Shown: positions 10,099 to 20,602 of the stretch, one piece after another
Layout: each line of letters starts with the position of its first letter
Numbering within the stretch: the stretch's first letter is position 1
From: Neoarius graeffei
Lineage: Eukaryota; Chordata; Actinopteri; Siluriformes; Ariidae
Length of the DNA: 64,000 nucleotides
Reading direction: 5' to 3'
Assembly (NCBI RefSeq): GCF_027579695.1
Contig: NC_083570.1
Coordinates: forward strand, 9,100,793-9,164,792
The notes under the pieces: generated by a model
What the model saw: only the letters and a program-made list of their open reading frames with translations
What the model was told of the DNA's origin: nothing
The model's database searches: none
Made by a program: the position numbers and the translations under genes

Positions 10099-10349
10099 TA
10101 GAAATCTATATTGTTGATGCTTAACAGGTTTTTGTGTTTCAGAAAGTTGCTGTGACAATAGCTGACGGCCTTTTCAGGGATCCCCTTTCCAGCATCCGGA
10201 GTGATCCGGTTTCGGCTGATCTACAAAGAGGGGATGGTCGGTGCGTCCCGCAGACTTCTGAACTGAGGAATCTGGAAGACACGTGAGCCTGGGCTACCTT
10301 CAACTATCTACATCCTGTGGACACAGAAAGAACAAAGTCAGTGACCAGT
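10099..10349 (+). promoter_or_regulatory. Pol-env spacer with env splice acceptor
   Basis: A 251-bp spacer. TTAAC then TTTTTGTGTTTCAG ends at 10142, a strong branch-point/polypyrimidine/AG array. Splicing from the leader donor to 10143 would place the env ATG at 10350 about 207 nt into the exon. An upstream GTG-started extension of env from 10317 is open but unlikely to be the start. Confidence 0.65.
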
Positions 10350-11741
10350 ATGACTTTCCTTCTGGTATTGGTCTTAGTGCTTGGAGCAGGGAATCCCGCT
10401 CAAGCCAGCCACGAGGACAACGTTTTTTGGCAATTTGCCAACTGGACTGCTAAACAACATACTAATGAATCATGTTATGTCTGTCATTTAATGCCTGTGA
10501 GCTCAGCATCTGTGTCTCTCGCTCCTAGGTCGCAGAACGGCTCGTTTGGCGCCTTACAACAGTTAGCTCGCTCATGTTTAACTTTGGTGTGTCTGGGAGG
10601 GTATACAGTTAATCAAACACACACTCATTCCGAATTCTCTAACCACTCGCAGGTAAAAGGCTTGCACAATTGTCACAAGAACACGTCGAATAACCTAACT
10701 GATTGCTTAAAATCTATACGAACGATACGGAAGTTTTGGATTCCAGAAATGTTTCGACCTCAAGGGTTCTCGGCTCAGGTACCACCAAAATTTGTGTTCC
10801 CAGTGTGTGTAGAACGACAGGGAAATACGAACTTTTCATTAGGACTGCTCTCCCGACAGCATTGTGGAACAATCCTGGATGAGTATAATTCTTCGAGTAC
10901 ATATGAAGCCTATCTTCAAAATGCCACATGTACATCTTCCCGGAACTGCTCTGTCATTGCCCCCGACATAGTAGGCACCGACCCGTTAGGCGATGATTGG
11001 TATTGGGTCTGCGGGACAAGAGTTTATCTCTCCCTTCCATTTATGTGGAACGGACGTTGTGGTCTAACACAATTTAAAAGCAAAATCATGATTGTCTTGC
11101 CATCAGGTAAGTCTCCGGGACGTCCGCGCACCAGGCGTTCTGTAAGCGACGATTCCTTCCCGCCGCCCGAACATCAATTAGAAAGCAAATGGAATAAATT
11201 CTGGCAATCATTAGTTCCCCAATACGGTCTAACCCAGGTCTGGAATCAACTGGAAGTGACTCACTATCGTCTGGCTACCTTCGTTAACGCCACTAACGCC
11301 GCCATAGAAGGCATCCGTGTCGAGTTAACAGCATTGCGCTTAATGACTACTCAAAATCGCATGGCCCTGGACATTTTCCTCGCCAAGGAGGGTGGTGTCT
11401 GTGCTATGGTAGATGATTCATGCTGCACTTTCGTCCCCGCTAATGATGATCCGAGTTTAGGTGACATTACACGTCAGCTAGAAAAAATGCGACAAGTAGC
11501 CCATGATTTAAAAATGGACGAGCAGGCCAGCTCTACTTGGGGCTGGGGGTGGCTGCATGTCCTCTTTGGGGGACTGGCCCCATACATCTCTATGATTATT
11601 CCTGTACTGGTGATTGGTCTTCTCGTTTGCATATGTGGCCCTTTTCTGTTTCGTTGCTGTATGGATAGGATCTACAATATGATGGTTGCGCACTCTGGTT
11701 ACACCCCTATGTCTGCCAATACATTAGAGTCTAAACTGTAG
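10350..11741 (+). CDS. env: Retroviral envelope glycoprotein (463 aa), intact
   Basis: Class I fusion glycoprotein with SU and TM subunits. The ATG at 10350 opens a hydrophobic signal peptide (FLLVLVLVLG) ending near residue 20. SU is short, about 243 aa after the signal, with many N-X-S/T glycosylation sites and a CYVC (CXXC) motif at 42-45, close to the N terminus. A furin-type RTRR site lies at 260-263. TM carries a heptad-like helical stretch, CX6CC at 351-359 (gamma-type covalent SU-TM signature), one membrane span near 412-436 with adjacent cysteines, and a tail of about 27 aa. No obvious long hydrophobic fusion peptide directly follows the cleavage site, which is unusual. Open from start to TAG. 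Overlaps neither pol nor the 3' LTR. Confidence 0.92.
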   Translation: MTFLLVLVLVLGAGNPAQASHEDNVFWQFANWTAKQHTNESCYVCHLMPVSSASVSLAPRSQNGSFGALQQLARSCLTLVCLGGYTVNQTHTHSEFSNHSQVKGLHNCHKNTSNNLTDCLKSIRTIRKFWIPEMFRPQGFSAQVPPKFVFPVCVERQGNTNFSLGLLSRQHCGTILDEYNSSSTYEAYLQNATCTSSRNCSVIAPDIVGTDPLGDDWYWVCGTRVYLSLPFMWNGRCGLTQFKSKIMIVLPSGKSPGRPRTRRSVSDDSFPPPEHQLESKWNKFWQSLVPQYGLTQVWNQLEVTHYRLATFVNATNAAIEGIRVELTALRLMTTQNRMALDIFLAKEGGVCAMVDDSCCTFVPANDDPSLGDITRQLEKMRQVAHDLKMDEQASSTWGWGWLHVLFGGLAPYISMIIPVLVIGLLVCICGPFLFRCCMDRIYNMMVAHSGYTPMSANTLESKL

Positions 11742-11763
11742 TTATACTCTGTAAACAAAGTAT

Positions 11764-11775
11764 AAAAGAGGGGAT
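11764..11775 (+). promoter_or_regulatory. Polypurine tract
   Basis: AAAAGAGGGGAT directly abuts TGTAAG of the 3' LTR, the expected plus-strand primer site. Confidence 0.8.
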
Positions 11776-12181
11776 TGTAAGATTGTATGTGTGTTCTCGT
11801 GCATAGCTGTACTGAACTTATGACCCTTTCACACCCTGGTAAACGTGCATAATCGCGAGAACATACTCTTTTATTTTCTCTGTACCTTCTAGTTTCGCTG
11901 AAACCACATTCCTGGTTCCTCCTGTTCTAGGGGGTGTATGGTCTGCTCTTTCATGTATAATAAAAACGACTCCTTATCTGGCGAGTTGACCTTGTGCCCC
12001 CGAGCCCCTTACTTATCTTGTCACGCAAGCTTCTGATGTATATAAACCCTGCTCTCTGTGTGTATCACTGAGCAGTGCCTGAATAAACCAGATTGATTTA
12101 ACTCGTGTGGTTTGTTTCAACCCTGCTCCAGAGCGCTCTTACGTCAACGCATCTGAACTGAGACAGACACAGGTTCTAACA
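11776..12181 (+). repeat. 3' LTR (406 bp)
   Basis: Same 406-bp sequence as the 5' LTR with no mismatch noticed. TATA box at 12039-12046 and AATAAA at 12082-12087. Followed by the right target duplication GTAAT at 12182-12186. Confidence 0.95.
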
Positions 12182-12362
12182 GTAATTTTGTTTGTTTTAT
12201 TTTGAAAATATTCTTTCTGTAAAAGGAATGTGTTGATATGGTCCAAAATGGTCAGTTATTACCTCTTGGTAAAAGCAGAAGCACAAAGAGTTACTCAGTG
12301 TTACCAGCAGGAGGCAGTGTGGTGAGTTGCTTCTCCTCTCAGACTCTCCCTGTGAGCGGACT

Positions 12363-12422
12363 TTTGTCGAGCTGCAATGAACAGAAGTAAACAGTCGTCT
12401 GTCGCATTCTTTCTCCTGTTTT
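12363..12422. repeat. Module also found at 15171-15229
   Basis: About 55 bp containing GAACAGAAGTAAACAGTCGTC and TTCTTTCTCCTGTTTT recurs at 15171-15229 with a few differences. Here it is split by the hAT element at 12423-14401: rejoining across the target duplication restores TCTCCTGTTTTACAGG. Bases 12187-12362 show nothing recognisable. Confidence 0.6.
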
Positions 12423-14401
12423 CAGGGGCGAAAGTAAGCCGGTCTGGCATACCACTAAAAGATTTGGCCGCACCGGAAAGAGAAATATACTGTCTCTGAA
12501 AAAAAAAATTCAGCCGTACAGCTTAACCAGATCTTGTGCTATAACGTGCGCAGCTGGTAATCAAAGTGTTTTAGCAGACAGACGTTAGTTGCAAAGTCTC
12601 CCAAATAAAAAGGCATATAAAGAAACGTTAATATTTCATGATAGGCTATTTAAAAATTACTTTGATCAGAATTCGTAAATCAAGTGGAAGTTGGGGCAAA
12701 GATTCTAGATTACTGTCTGGTTGGAGCGAGCAGAGTAACTAGGCTACCAATGCATGGCACGCACAAGGGCGCGGGAAGTGGGGTGCTGAGGGCGCTGCAG
12801 CGCCCTCTACTGGAGTACTGAGGGTGCTGTGCACCCCTACTGAGCAGGGATGAAACGTTTTAAATCATTACTAATTTCACCATCTGAGCAATTTTAAAAT
12901 ATCACACAATGAAATTCATATCAGAATATAAACATAATAATGCATAAAAATGACTGTGTATTAAAAATTAGTTTTTATGTAGGCTACATTGTAAGGTCAA
13001 AGGTAAAAACTCGTTACTATGGAGATAGCCTAGCATCTACGCCAAAGCATCTGATAAAATCTCTTCATCCTACTTCCAATGCGCACCTGCATGGTTTTCA
13101 CAGCCTAACTGATATGAGAACATGTTTTCTGGTAGCAAAGTAAGACCGTTCTCTTTCTGTCTAAAATTGCGTAAAACCCACTATCTAGCCTCTACAACAT
13201 TAAAAATTTTCTCGGGGGAGAACCCCCGCTTATTCTTACATCACTTTAAAACTGGTTCTGGCACCAATGCTTCAGGATATGTTAAAATAATAGTTAGCCT
13301 GTATATCTTTCCATCACCATGTAGTTAAAACAATCTGTTAATGATGGAAAATATTCAGTTAACGTGCCTCAGGAATGGAGCTTCTTCGGAGTCTTCAGAC
13401 ATATCGGCCAAAATTACAGGTTGGTTCTGCTTACATGCCTTACATGTAGATTATGGAACGTCGGGTACCGCGCTGCAGCGATGTCAAGGTATCAATCTTA
13501 AAGTGCATTTTAACGGCATATATGAGATAATGAGATGAGACAGAGCATTTTTTAACATGGTTACTGGGAGACCAAATGGTCTCCCAGTGGCCAGATTTGG
13601 TCTCCTAGTCAATGCCAAACCAGCTTCACTGGGAGACCAAATTTTAAACCAAGTTATGTCTTATCATTTGGTTCAATCAGGTGCAATTAATTAACCAAGT
13701 ACCATGTAAGTATACATTTAACAAGGAAAACTTGGCACTGCATTAACTATGTTGATATTATGCTGACTGAAACGAGGATTCGTAATGCAGCAATTTGCAT
13801 CACAGAATATGCCGCAGCGGTGCAGCCGCATGGACTCTGGGGCCTGTGATTGTATTGCTCAGACCAGTTGGTCTCCTAGTGGAAATCCTTAAAAAATGCT
13901 CTGGATATATATAAACCCATGACCCCCATTAACTAGGCTACTTGATATGCAGCACCCCTGACCTAAAATGTGTTCCCGCGCGCCTGGGCACGCACACTGA
14001 GAACACACGCACTTACTGTAGAACACACACACTTTCTCAAACGTTCAAGCCTCTTTGAAATTTATTTTAAGTGTTTTACCTAAAAACCTTCTCTTTTCTG
14101 TTCTGTTACACTGTTCTGTGTCCAGTGTCCAAAATGAAAAGTTAGTTTTCAACTGTTCAGCTTAAAAAATTTTATTAAAATGATTGTGTTGTTGAAATGA
14201 TGTTTGCAATTTATTTATAATCAAAAACTGATACAGGTGGATGAAAGAGTGATAGTGTGATAAAGTACTATACTAGTACTACTGAGTGATAAGAAGTCCT
14301 AGTGAATGCTTGATAAGTAAACAATAATAAATAATTAGGTGTATTTTTCACTATGACTCAAAATAATAGTACCGCCAAGAAATAAGTTACTTTCACCCCT
14401 G
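12423..14401. mobile_element. Non-autonomous hAT element, perfect 8-bp TSD
   Basis: 1,979 bp bounded by CAGGGGCGAAAGTAA and its imperfect inverted copy TTACTTTCACCCCTG, flanked on both sides by CCTGTTTT (12415-12422 and 14402-14409). An 8-bp duplication with CAGGGG ends is the hAT signature. No transposase frame was found inside. It carries a smaller inverted-repeat element near 13541-13903 and a stray V-SINE-like GATAATGAGATGAGA tail at 13526-13540. Confidence 0.88.
13541..13903. mobile_element. Small inverted-repeat element inside the hAT
   Basis: CAGAGCATTTTTTAA at the left and TTAAAAAATGCTCTG at the right are exact inverted copies. The interior repeats GGGAGACCAAAT/TTTGGTCTCC several times in both orientations. 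Termini look hAT-like, but I saw no clear 8-bp duplication, so the insertion may have decayed. Confidence 0.6.
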
Positions 14402-14409
14402 CCTGTTTT

Positions 14410-15228
14410 ACAGGTTGGTGGTGTTTTAAAACTTGTATAACTATACACACTTGTGTGATATATTTCAATAATGGTAGGTCAAGTTTTTATGGGTATTGAG
14501 TATGTTTAACTGGTTTTCTGAACAAGTGGCAAAACATTTAGCTCTCTGTGCGTCGCGGGTGACCCAAGATGGTGCCGCTGTTTGTTTTTTTTTTTTAGGT
14601 TGTGACCAAACCATGTCGTAGTTTCTGGCTCCAGTACATTTAGTTTTGGGTTAAAAACTATTCTTTTGGGTACAGTATTTTGTTACCTGTGTAAATAAAT
14701 AAGATGTTACAGTTATACAGGGATATACATGCACATACCCACAGTTAAAATTGTTAAACCTTGCAAGTCTTCAGCTCAGGCATTTATCTCGAACCAACAG
14801 TCATTCAGAGCAATATGCTTGTCTTTTTTTTTTTATTTGCACTACGAGTGAGATTACACGAGGGAACCAGTGAGGGCCTATACGTTTGATATTTCATGGT
14901 ATTATTATTTTCAGAAGTTTTGAACTAAATGATAGCTCAGTCAAGTGACTGAATGAGGATGTATTAATACAGTGGTTCACTGAAATCAGGATTATTCTTT
15001 ATGAATAATGAGAAAATGTATGTTTTATTTGGAAACAAGGATGATGCTGTAACTAGCCTATATGTATTTTGGTTTTGTTTCTGATAGTATGGATGTTGTA
15101 CTGAACTAAATGACAGTTGAATATGGAAAAAGAGGTATTTTGCACATTGATAAGTAAATTATATTGAGCGAAGCTGCACTGAACAGAAGCAAACAGTCGT
15201 CTGTCTCATTCTTTCTCCTGTTTTACAG
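14410..15228. other. AT-rich sequence upstream of the hAT transposase, no gene seen
   Basis: No coding segment recognised; a BED zinc-finger exon expected for a ZBED-type transposase was sought here and not found. It ends with a splice-acceptor-like TTCTCCTGTTTTACAG at 15228. Confidence 0.35.
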
Positions 15229-17270
15229 GAACCTTATCTGTGTACAGGTACTCTGCCTGGGACCTGTTACATATAGCAAAAGACATGAAAGCCTCTGTCA
15301 ACAGTTGAGCGAATTGGATTTAAGTACTTACTAAACGTGATGGACCAGAGGTACGAAATCCCTGGCAGAAAATACTTTTCACAAACTGCCATTCCACAGC
15401 TTTATGATAAATGCCGTACGAAGTTGGAAACTCAGCTCCAAGATATCAAATACTTTGCAACTACCTCTGACCTTTGGTCCAGTCGCACATCTGAGCCATA
15501 TTTGAGTCTCACGATCCATTACATTGACAAGGAGTGGGCTCTTCAAAGCACATGCTTGCAGACGGTGTATTTTCCGGAGGACAACACAGCCAAAATAATT
15601 TGTCAGGGACTGGAGGATGCACTGGAATCTTGGGGCCTTAGTGAAGACCAGCTGATGTGCATCACGACAGACAACGGAGCAAACATTGTCAAGGCTGTTG
15701 CTCTTAAAGGCTGGACTCACCTGCAGTGCTTCGGTCACTGGCTAAACACAGCTATTGGTTAGTAGCCTAAATGAACACATCTCAGAAAAGCTGTCTTTTT
15801 TTCTTTAAAATATTGTGTTTTTATTTTTATATTCTTTCTGATACTATATCACAGTGTTTGGCTGTCATTTAAAACAGTTGCTGTTGTAAGCAAAATGATT
15901 ATTAGGGGGCGTCGTGGATAAGGCGCCATACCATAAATCTGGGGACCCAGGTTCGATTCCGACCCAAGGTCATTTCCCGATCCCTCCCCATCTCTCTCTC
16001 CCACTCATTTCCTGTCTCTACACTGTCCTATCCAATAAAGGTGAAAAAAGCCTAAAAAATGTTTAAAATGATTATTAGGCCCATGTTAAACAAGTAGGTT
16101 AGTTTTGCATATTGTTATGCTGACCTTCAAACATGGAAAACAGTAATGTTACAAGCATCAAATGTATCTTCTTATTGTTTGCAAAAAGTAATGACAGTAT
16201 TTCAAATTATTATATTGAGGGCTTCTAAACTGATTTCTTTCTTTTTTTTATCTTTAGAGGGCAGTATGAATGACTGGAGAATTGACAGGGCTGTCAGTGT
16301 GTGCAAGAAAGTGGTCAGTGCTTTTTCTTACTCATGGAAAAAGAGAAGAGCACTAGCAACTGCTCAAGATGACCTCAAGCTCCCTAAACATAGGTTGATC
16401 ACAGAATCTCCTACCAGGTGCGGGTCCCGTCATGCCATGATAGCACGAGTACTGGAGCAGGAGAAGGCTATTGCGAAGGTATTATCTGCTGGCAGAAAAA
16501 GCAGGCACCCCACTCCCACATGGCAGGATATTGAGGTATTGGAGTCTTTCCACAAGGCCCTAAATCCACTTGTGGACTTCACTGATGCCCTTTCTGGCAA
16601 AGCATATGTCAGTGTCTCTTGTGTGAAACCTGTCCTCCAGCTCTTCAATGAGGAAGTCTTAAGGCCAGAAGATGATGACACAGAGCTTACCAAGGCCATC
16701 AAGACTGCTGTCATTACCTATTTGAATGAGAAATTCAATGATGCTGCCACTGATGACCTCCTGAGCATGGCGACCCTCGTTGATCCTCGCTTCAAGACCC
16801 ACTACATCCAGCCTGACAAAATAGAGGCTGTGGGGGTCAACACTGTCTCTCAGATACTGGATGAATGGAGGACCTCACAGTCTAGCCCTACTACTCCATC
16901 AGAAGTGTCAACTTCAACTGCACCAGTCATAATGCAGAAAAAGACACTTGGCAGCTTTTTCAAAAGGCCAGTTGCTACTTCTGGTCTAACAGACCAGCAG
17001 GCTGTTGAGGCTGAATTGAACAGTTACCTGCAAGCTCCAAATGCAGATAGTGAAACCAATCCCCTGGAATGGTGGAAGACCCACTGCACAGCATATCCCA
17101 GAGTGAGCCTTCTGGCAAAGCGGTACCTTTGCATCCCTGCGACCAGCTCGCCCTCAGAGAGAGCTTTTAGCACAGGTGGCAATATTGTTACCTGCCACAG
17201 GGCAGCTTTAAAGCCAGATGCTGTGGACAGACTTGTCTTTCTGGCAAAAAAACCTAACAATAGATCCTGA
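15229..17270 (+). pseudogene. ZBED1-like hAT transposase, two exons, one frameshift
   Basis: Exon 15229-15757 and exon 16258-17270 join in phase (donor G/GTTAGT, acceptor TTTAG). The first encodes AKDM, then VERIGFKYLLNV and the RNase H-like start (TTSDLWSS, THIHY-like strand, TTDNGANI, CFGHWLN). The second carries LVDPRFK and the C-terminal hAT dimerisation domain (NPLEWWK, YLCIPATSSPSERAFSTGG, LVFLAKK). One extra A in GACATGAAAGCC near 15288-15290 breaks the frame between AKDM and VERIG; the rest is open for over 500 residues. The BED-finger exon is missing upstream. So this is a recently disabled Ac-type hAT transposase, not a host gene. Confidence 0.8.
15907..16064 (+). repeat. tRNA-derived SINE with 15-bp TSD in the hAT intron
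   Basis: A short SINE with box-A-like GTGGATAAGGCGC and box-B GGTTCGATTCC, a CT-rich body and a tail AAAAAAGCCTAAAAAATG. It is flanked by AAAATGATTATTAGG at 15892-15906 and 16065-16079. It lies in the intron between the two transposase exons. Its family differs from the V-SINEs. Confidence 0.85.
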
Positions 17271-17459
17271 ATGATGTGCACTTGATTCAGCATATAGGCC
17301 TCGCATGGTATTGACTGATTTATGTTAATACGTTTGCACTTTTTTTCAACTGTTGGTTTACATTTTTGAATACTGACCATGGAGATTTGCTGTCTGCTAA
17401 AACAATTTGATGTGAACTGTCAGAGCTTTTTTTTTGTTTGAATACCTATGTTAAACATA

Positions 17460-18944
17460 TACTAGTGCATCTCAAAAAATTAGAATACCATGAAAAAAGT
17501 TCCTTTTTTCATTATTTAATTCAAAAAGGTAAACTTTCATATATTCTATATTCATTACATGTAAAGTGAAATATTAAAATTTTAATATTTGTTTTAATTT
17601 TGATTATTATGGCTTATAGCTCATGAAAATCAGAAATCCAGTATCTCAAATTATTTGAATATTCCCCAAGATCAATCAAAAAATGATTTACAATACAGAA
17701 ATGTCCAACTTCTGAAAAGTATATTCATTTATACACTCAATACTTGGTTGGGGCTCCTTTACCATGAATTGCTGTATCAATGCAGTGTGGCATGGAGGTG
17801 ATCAGTCTGTGGCACCGCTGAGGTGTTATTGAAGCCCAGGTTGCTTTGATAGTGGCCTTCAGCGTATCTGTATTTTTGGGTTGGGTGTTTCTCATCTTCC
17901 TCTTGACAATACCCCATAGATTCTCTATGGTGTTCAGGTCAGGCAAGTTGGCTGGCCAATCAAACACAGTAATATGGTCAGCAAACCATTTGGTAGTAGT
18001 TTTGGCACTGTGGGCAGGTGCTAAGTCCTGCTGGAAAAGGAAATCAACATCTCCAAAAACCTCGTCAGCAGATTGAAGCATGAAGTGCTCTAAAATCTCC
18101 TGGTAGATGGCTGTGTTGACTTTGGACTTGATAAAATACAGTGGACCAACACCAGCAGATGACATGGCACCCCAAATCATCACAGACTGTGGAAACTTCA
18201 CACTGGGCTTCAAACACCTTGGATTCTGTGCCTCTCCACTCTTCCTCCAGACTCTAGGACTGTGATTTCCAAATGAAATGCAAAATGTACTTTCATCTGA
18301 AAAGAGGACTTTGGACCACTGAGCAACAGTCCAGTTCTTTCTCTCCTTAGCCCAGATAAGGCACTTCTGACATTGTCTCTGGTTCAGGAGTAGCTTGATA
18401 TTAGGAATGCGAAAGTTGTAGCCCCTTTCTTGAAGATGTCTGTTCGTGATGGGTCTTGATACACTGACACCAGCCTCAGTCCACTCCTTATGAAGCTCTC
18501 CCAAGTTCTTGAATCAACTTTTCTTGACAATCCTCTCAAGACTGCGGCCATCCCTGTTGCTTGTGCACCTTTTCCAGCCACCCTTTTCAGCAATGACCTT
18601 TTGTGGCTTACCCTCCTTGTGGAGTGCATCAGTGATCATCTTCTGGACAACAGTCAAGTCAGCAGTCTTCCCCATGATTGTGGTTGTGTGTACTGAACTA
18701 GACCGAGAGATACACTGTGTTCATACTGTTTTACTCAAACTCGAAATGAAATATTCTAATATTTTGAGATGTTTTTTTTGTACTGTATGCCATACTGATT
18801 AAAATTAAAATGGAAAAATGCTTGAAGCATTTTAGTTTGTGTAATGAGTCTACGTATAATATATAACATTTTCACTTTCTTAAATAACTGATGGAAAATA
18901 TTGAACTTTTTCACAATATTCTCATTTTTTGAGATGCACTAGTA
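17460..18944 (-). mobile_element. Tc1/mariner element with TA duplications
   Basis: 1,481 bp from CTAGTGCATCTC (17462) to GAGATGCACTAG (18942), with TA at 17460-17461 and 18943-18944. The ends are long AT-rich inverted repeats. It carries one transposase frame on the minus strand. It interrupts the 3' flank of the hAT transposase. Confidence 0.9.
17737..18675 (-). pseudogene. Tc1 transposase, nearly intact, one stop codon
   Basis: ATG at 18675-18673 begins MGKTADLTVVQ with a helix-turn-helix region that looks shortened compared with typical Tc1 transposases. It then meets one in-frame TGA (near 18516, where the family has Arg before FKNLGELHKEW). After it the frame runs open to TGA at 17737. 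Catalytic motifs: FSDES (first Asp), FQQDLAPAH (second Asp) and LPDLNTIENLW (Glu, DD34E). The LPDLN replaces the usual SPDLN. The stop could be a CGA-to-TGA change. Probably dead by this stop, but young. Confidence 0.85.
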
Positions 18945-19276
18945 CACAGTCATTGGTATTTACAGATTAGTCATAATTTGCAAGTAGAAAATATGTGGAC
19001 AGCCAATGTAGCATTACAATTTTTTCATTGTGGGTGGTAAAAGAGAGCAACTGGACTTGCTTGAAGATTCTTGAAGACGTTTCACCTCTCATCCGAAAGG
19101 CTTCTTCAGTTCTGTTTGACTAATAGGGAGTATCAGGTATTTATCCTCTCATGGATGAAAACAATCCTAAGGTGTCATTGAGTCATCTTGTTGGTGTGGG
19201 TCACTGGGGGCTGGGTGTGAACGGCCTCGAGAGTCGTTGGGGTGATCAATGGATTGTGGTTCTCTCTGTTCTCCTG

Positions 19277-19763
19277 TGAGTCACTGGAACACAAATTGGG
19301 GGTCATTAGGGCCTTGCAACACAGGGCTCAGAACATTCTCAGAAGAATGGTAGAGGGAAAAGAGAAGGAGCAGAATCACATCAAGAAAGCACTTCAGAAC
19401 TGCGGGTATCCCAACTGGTCTTTCTTCAAGAGCAGAAAAAGGAACATAACGGACAAGGAGGATAACAGGAACAAATGCAAGAACATTGTCATTCCCTACA
19501 TTTCTGGTCTATCTGAGAAACTCAGGAGGATCTTCTACAGACACAACATTCCGGTACATTTTAGACCCAGTAACACCCTGAAGCAGAAACTGGTCCACCC
19601 TAAGGACAGAATAGCCAGACACAAACAGGACAACATAGTGTATTTAATTCAGTGCAGTGAGGATTGCACGGACTCGTATATTGGGGAAACAAAACAACCA
19701 CTTCACAGGCGCATGTCTCAACACAGGAGAGCCAGTTCCTCAGGCCAGGACTCTGCTGTCTAT
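19277..19763 (+). pseudogene. PLE GIY-YIG endonuclease fragment, interrupted
   Basis: Encodes the linker after the RT and the N-terminal half of the GIY-YIG nuclease: CGYPNWSFFKSR, then IQCSEDCTDSYIGETK and QHRRASSSGQDSAVYL, where the first inserted element cuts the frame. The rest of the domain resumes at 20461-20600 (HLNNKGHSFQDCNV, KEAIFVNLE) and 21976-22076. One later TGG has become TAG (LE-stop-PSLN) near 20571. Nonfunctional. Confidence 0.8.
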
Positions 19764-19766
19764 CTT

Positions 19767-20457
19767 AGGCTACGTTTATATTACGTCGAATCAGCGGATC
19801 ATCAGATTAATGTTCTTAAAACGATTCGCGTTTACACTAAAACCGTTAGCCGTGCACATAGCAACGCCAATACGCGGATACGCTCGGCTCCGCAGGCATC
19901 CTGTGCTCCAAATCACTCCGCCCTGAACAGCGAGTGCCCTCTGGAGGGTGCGCACTCCGGCCCTGCGCAGCTCACACAGCGCGCGAGTGAAGTGCACAAG
20001 CCACGATTCGGGACTGAGCCGCTGTGTGTGTGATCCCAGCGCATATCACTTACTACTTGCAAGTGGAAGGATGGCAAGCCTAAAGACAATCATAACTACA
20101 CAATGGGCAGTATTTGCATCAGTATTTGCAGTATTTTCATACTTTTATACTCTTTAATGAAAGGTGATACAAGGCGGAAGTCCGCGCCGTTTTTCAGCAG
20201 TCGCCTCACATGACCAACGCCAGCGAATCAGGAAGGTGGATGTCACAGTGACGTTGTCCAATGAGACGCCAGCTAGAGCTCAGCACAGCGTATTTGCGTA
20301 TTCTGAATGTTTACACAGCACCGGATCAGACACGATCTGGATTGAATATGTGGACGCTGGCGGATTCCCGTTTCCTGGCTTTTCCAGGGGGGTTAATGTA
20401 AACGGACAGTGCATCCGCGAAGAAAATGAGACAGATACGGTCTAATGTAAACGTAGC
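19767..20457. mobile_element. Small TIR element 1 inside PLE copy 1
   Basis: Inserted into CTATCTT/CATCTT, a site seen uninterrupted in copy 2 near 53561. Ends AGGCTACGTTTA and TAAACGTAGC are inverted, with CTT as a 3-bp (or TT as 2-bp) duplication. It has no coding frame of its own. Probably a PIF/Harbinger-type MITE. Confidence 0.7.
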
Positions 20458-20602
20458 CTTCATCTTAACAACAAAGGACACTCATTTCAGGATTGCAACG
20501 TACGCATTTTAGCCAGAGAGGATCGTTGGTATGAGCGAGGACTTAAAGAGGCCATTTTTGTCAACTTGGAATAGCCATCACTGAACAGAGGTGAGAGTCT
20601 AA

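Larger units (their letters stand above)
4247..12181 (+). mobile_element. Complete endogenous retrovirus, gamma-like organisation
   Basis: A 7,935-bp provirus: 5' LTR, tRNA-Trp primer-binding site, gag, pol in the same frame after one UAG, a separately spliced env, polypurine tract and 3' LTR. It is flanked by GTAAT at 4242-4246 and 12182-12186, a 5-bp target duplication. I read the two LTRs side by side and saw no mismatch in 406 bp, so the insertion is very recent. Gag, pol and env each have one uninterrupted frame with catalytic motifs in place. UAG suppression, a CCHC knuckle and a CX6CC env point to the gamma/epsilon side of retroviruses. Capacity to replicate cannot be judged from sequence. 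Confidence 0.95.

Noticed and set aside
10714..10935. Antisense frame within env as an accessory retroviral gene
   Set aside because: Short, no promoter or splice support, and expected by chance opposite a long open frame.
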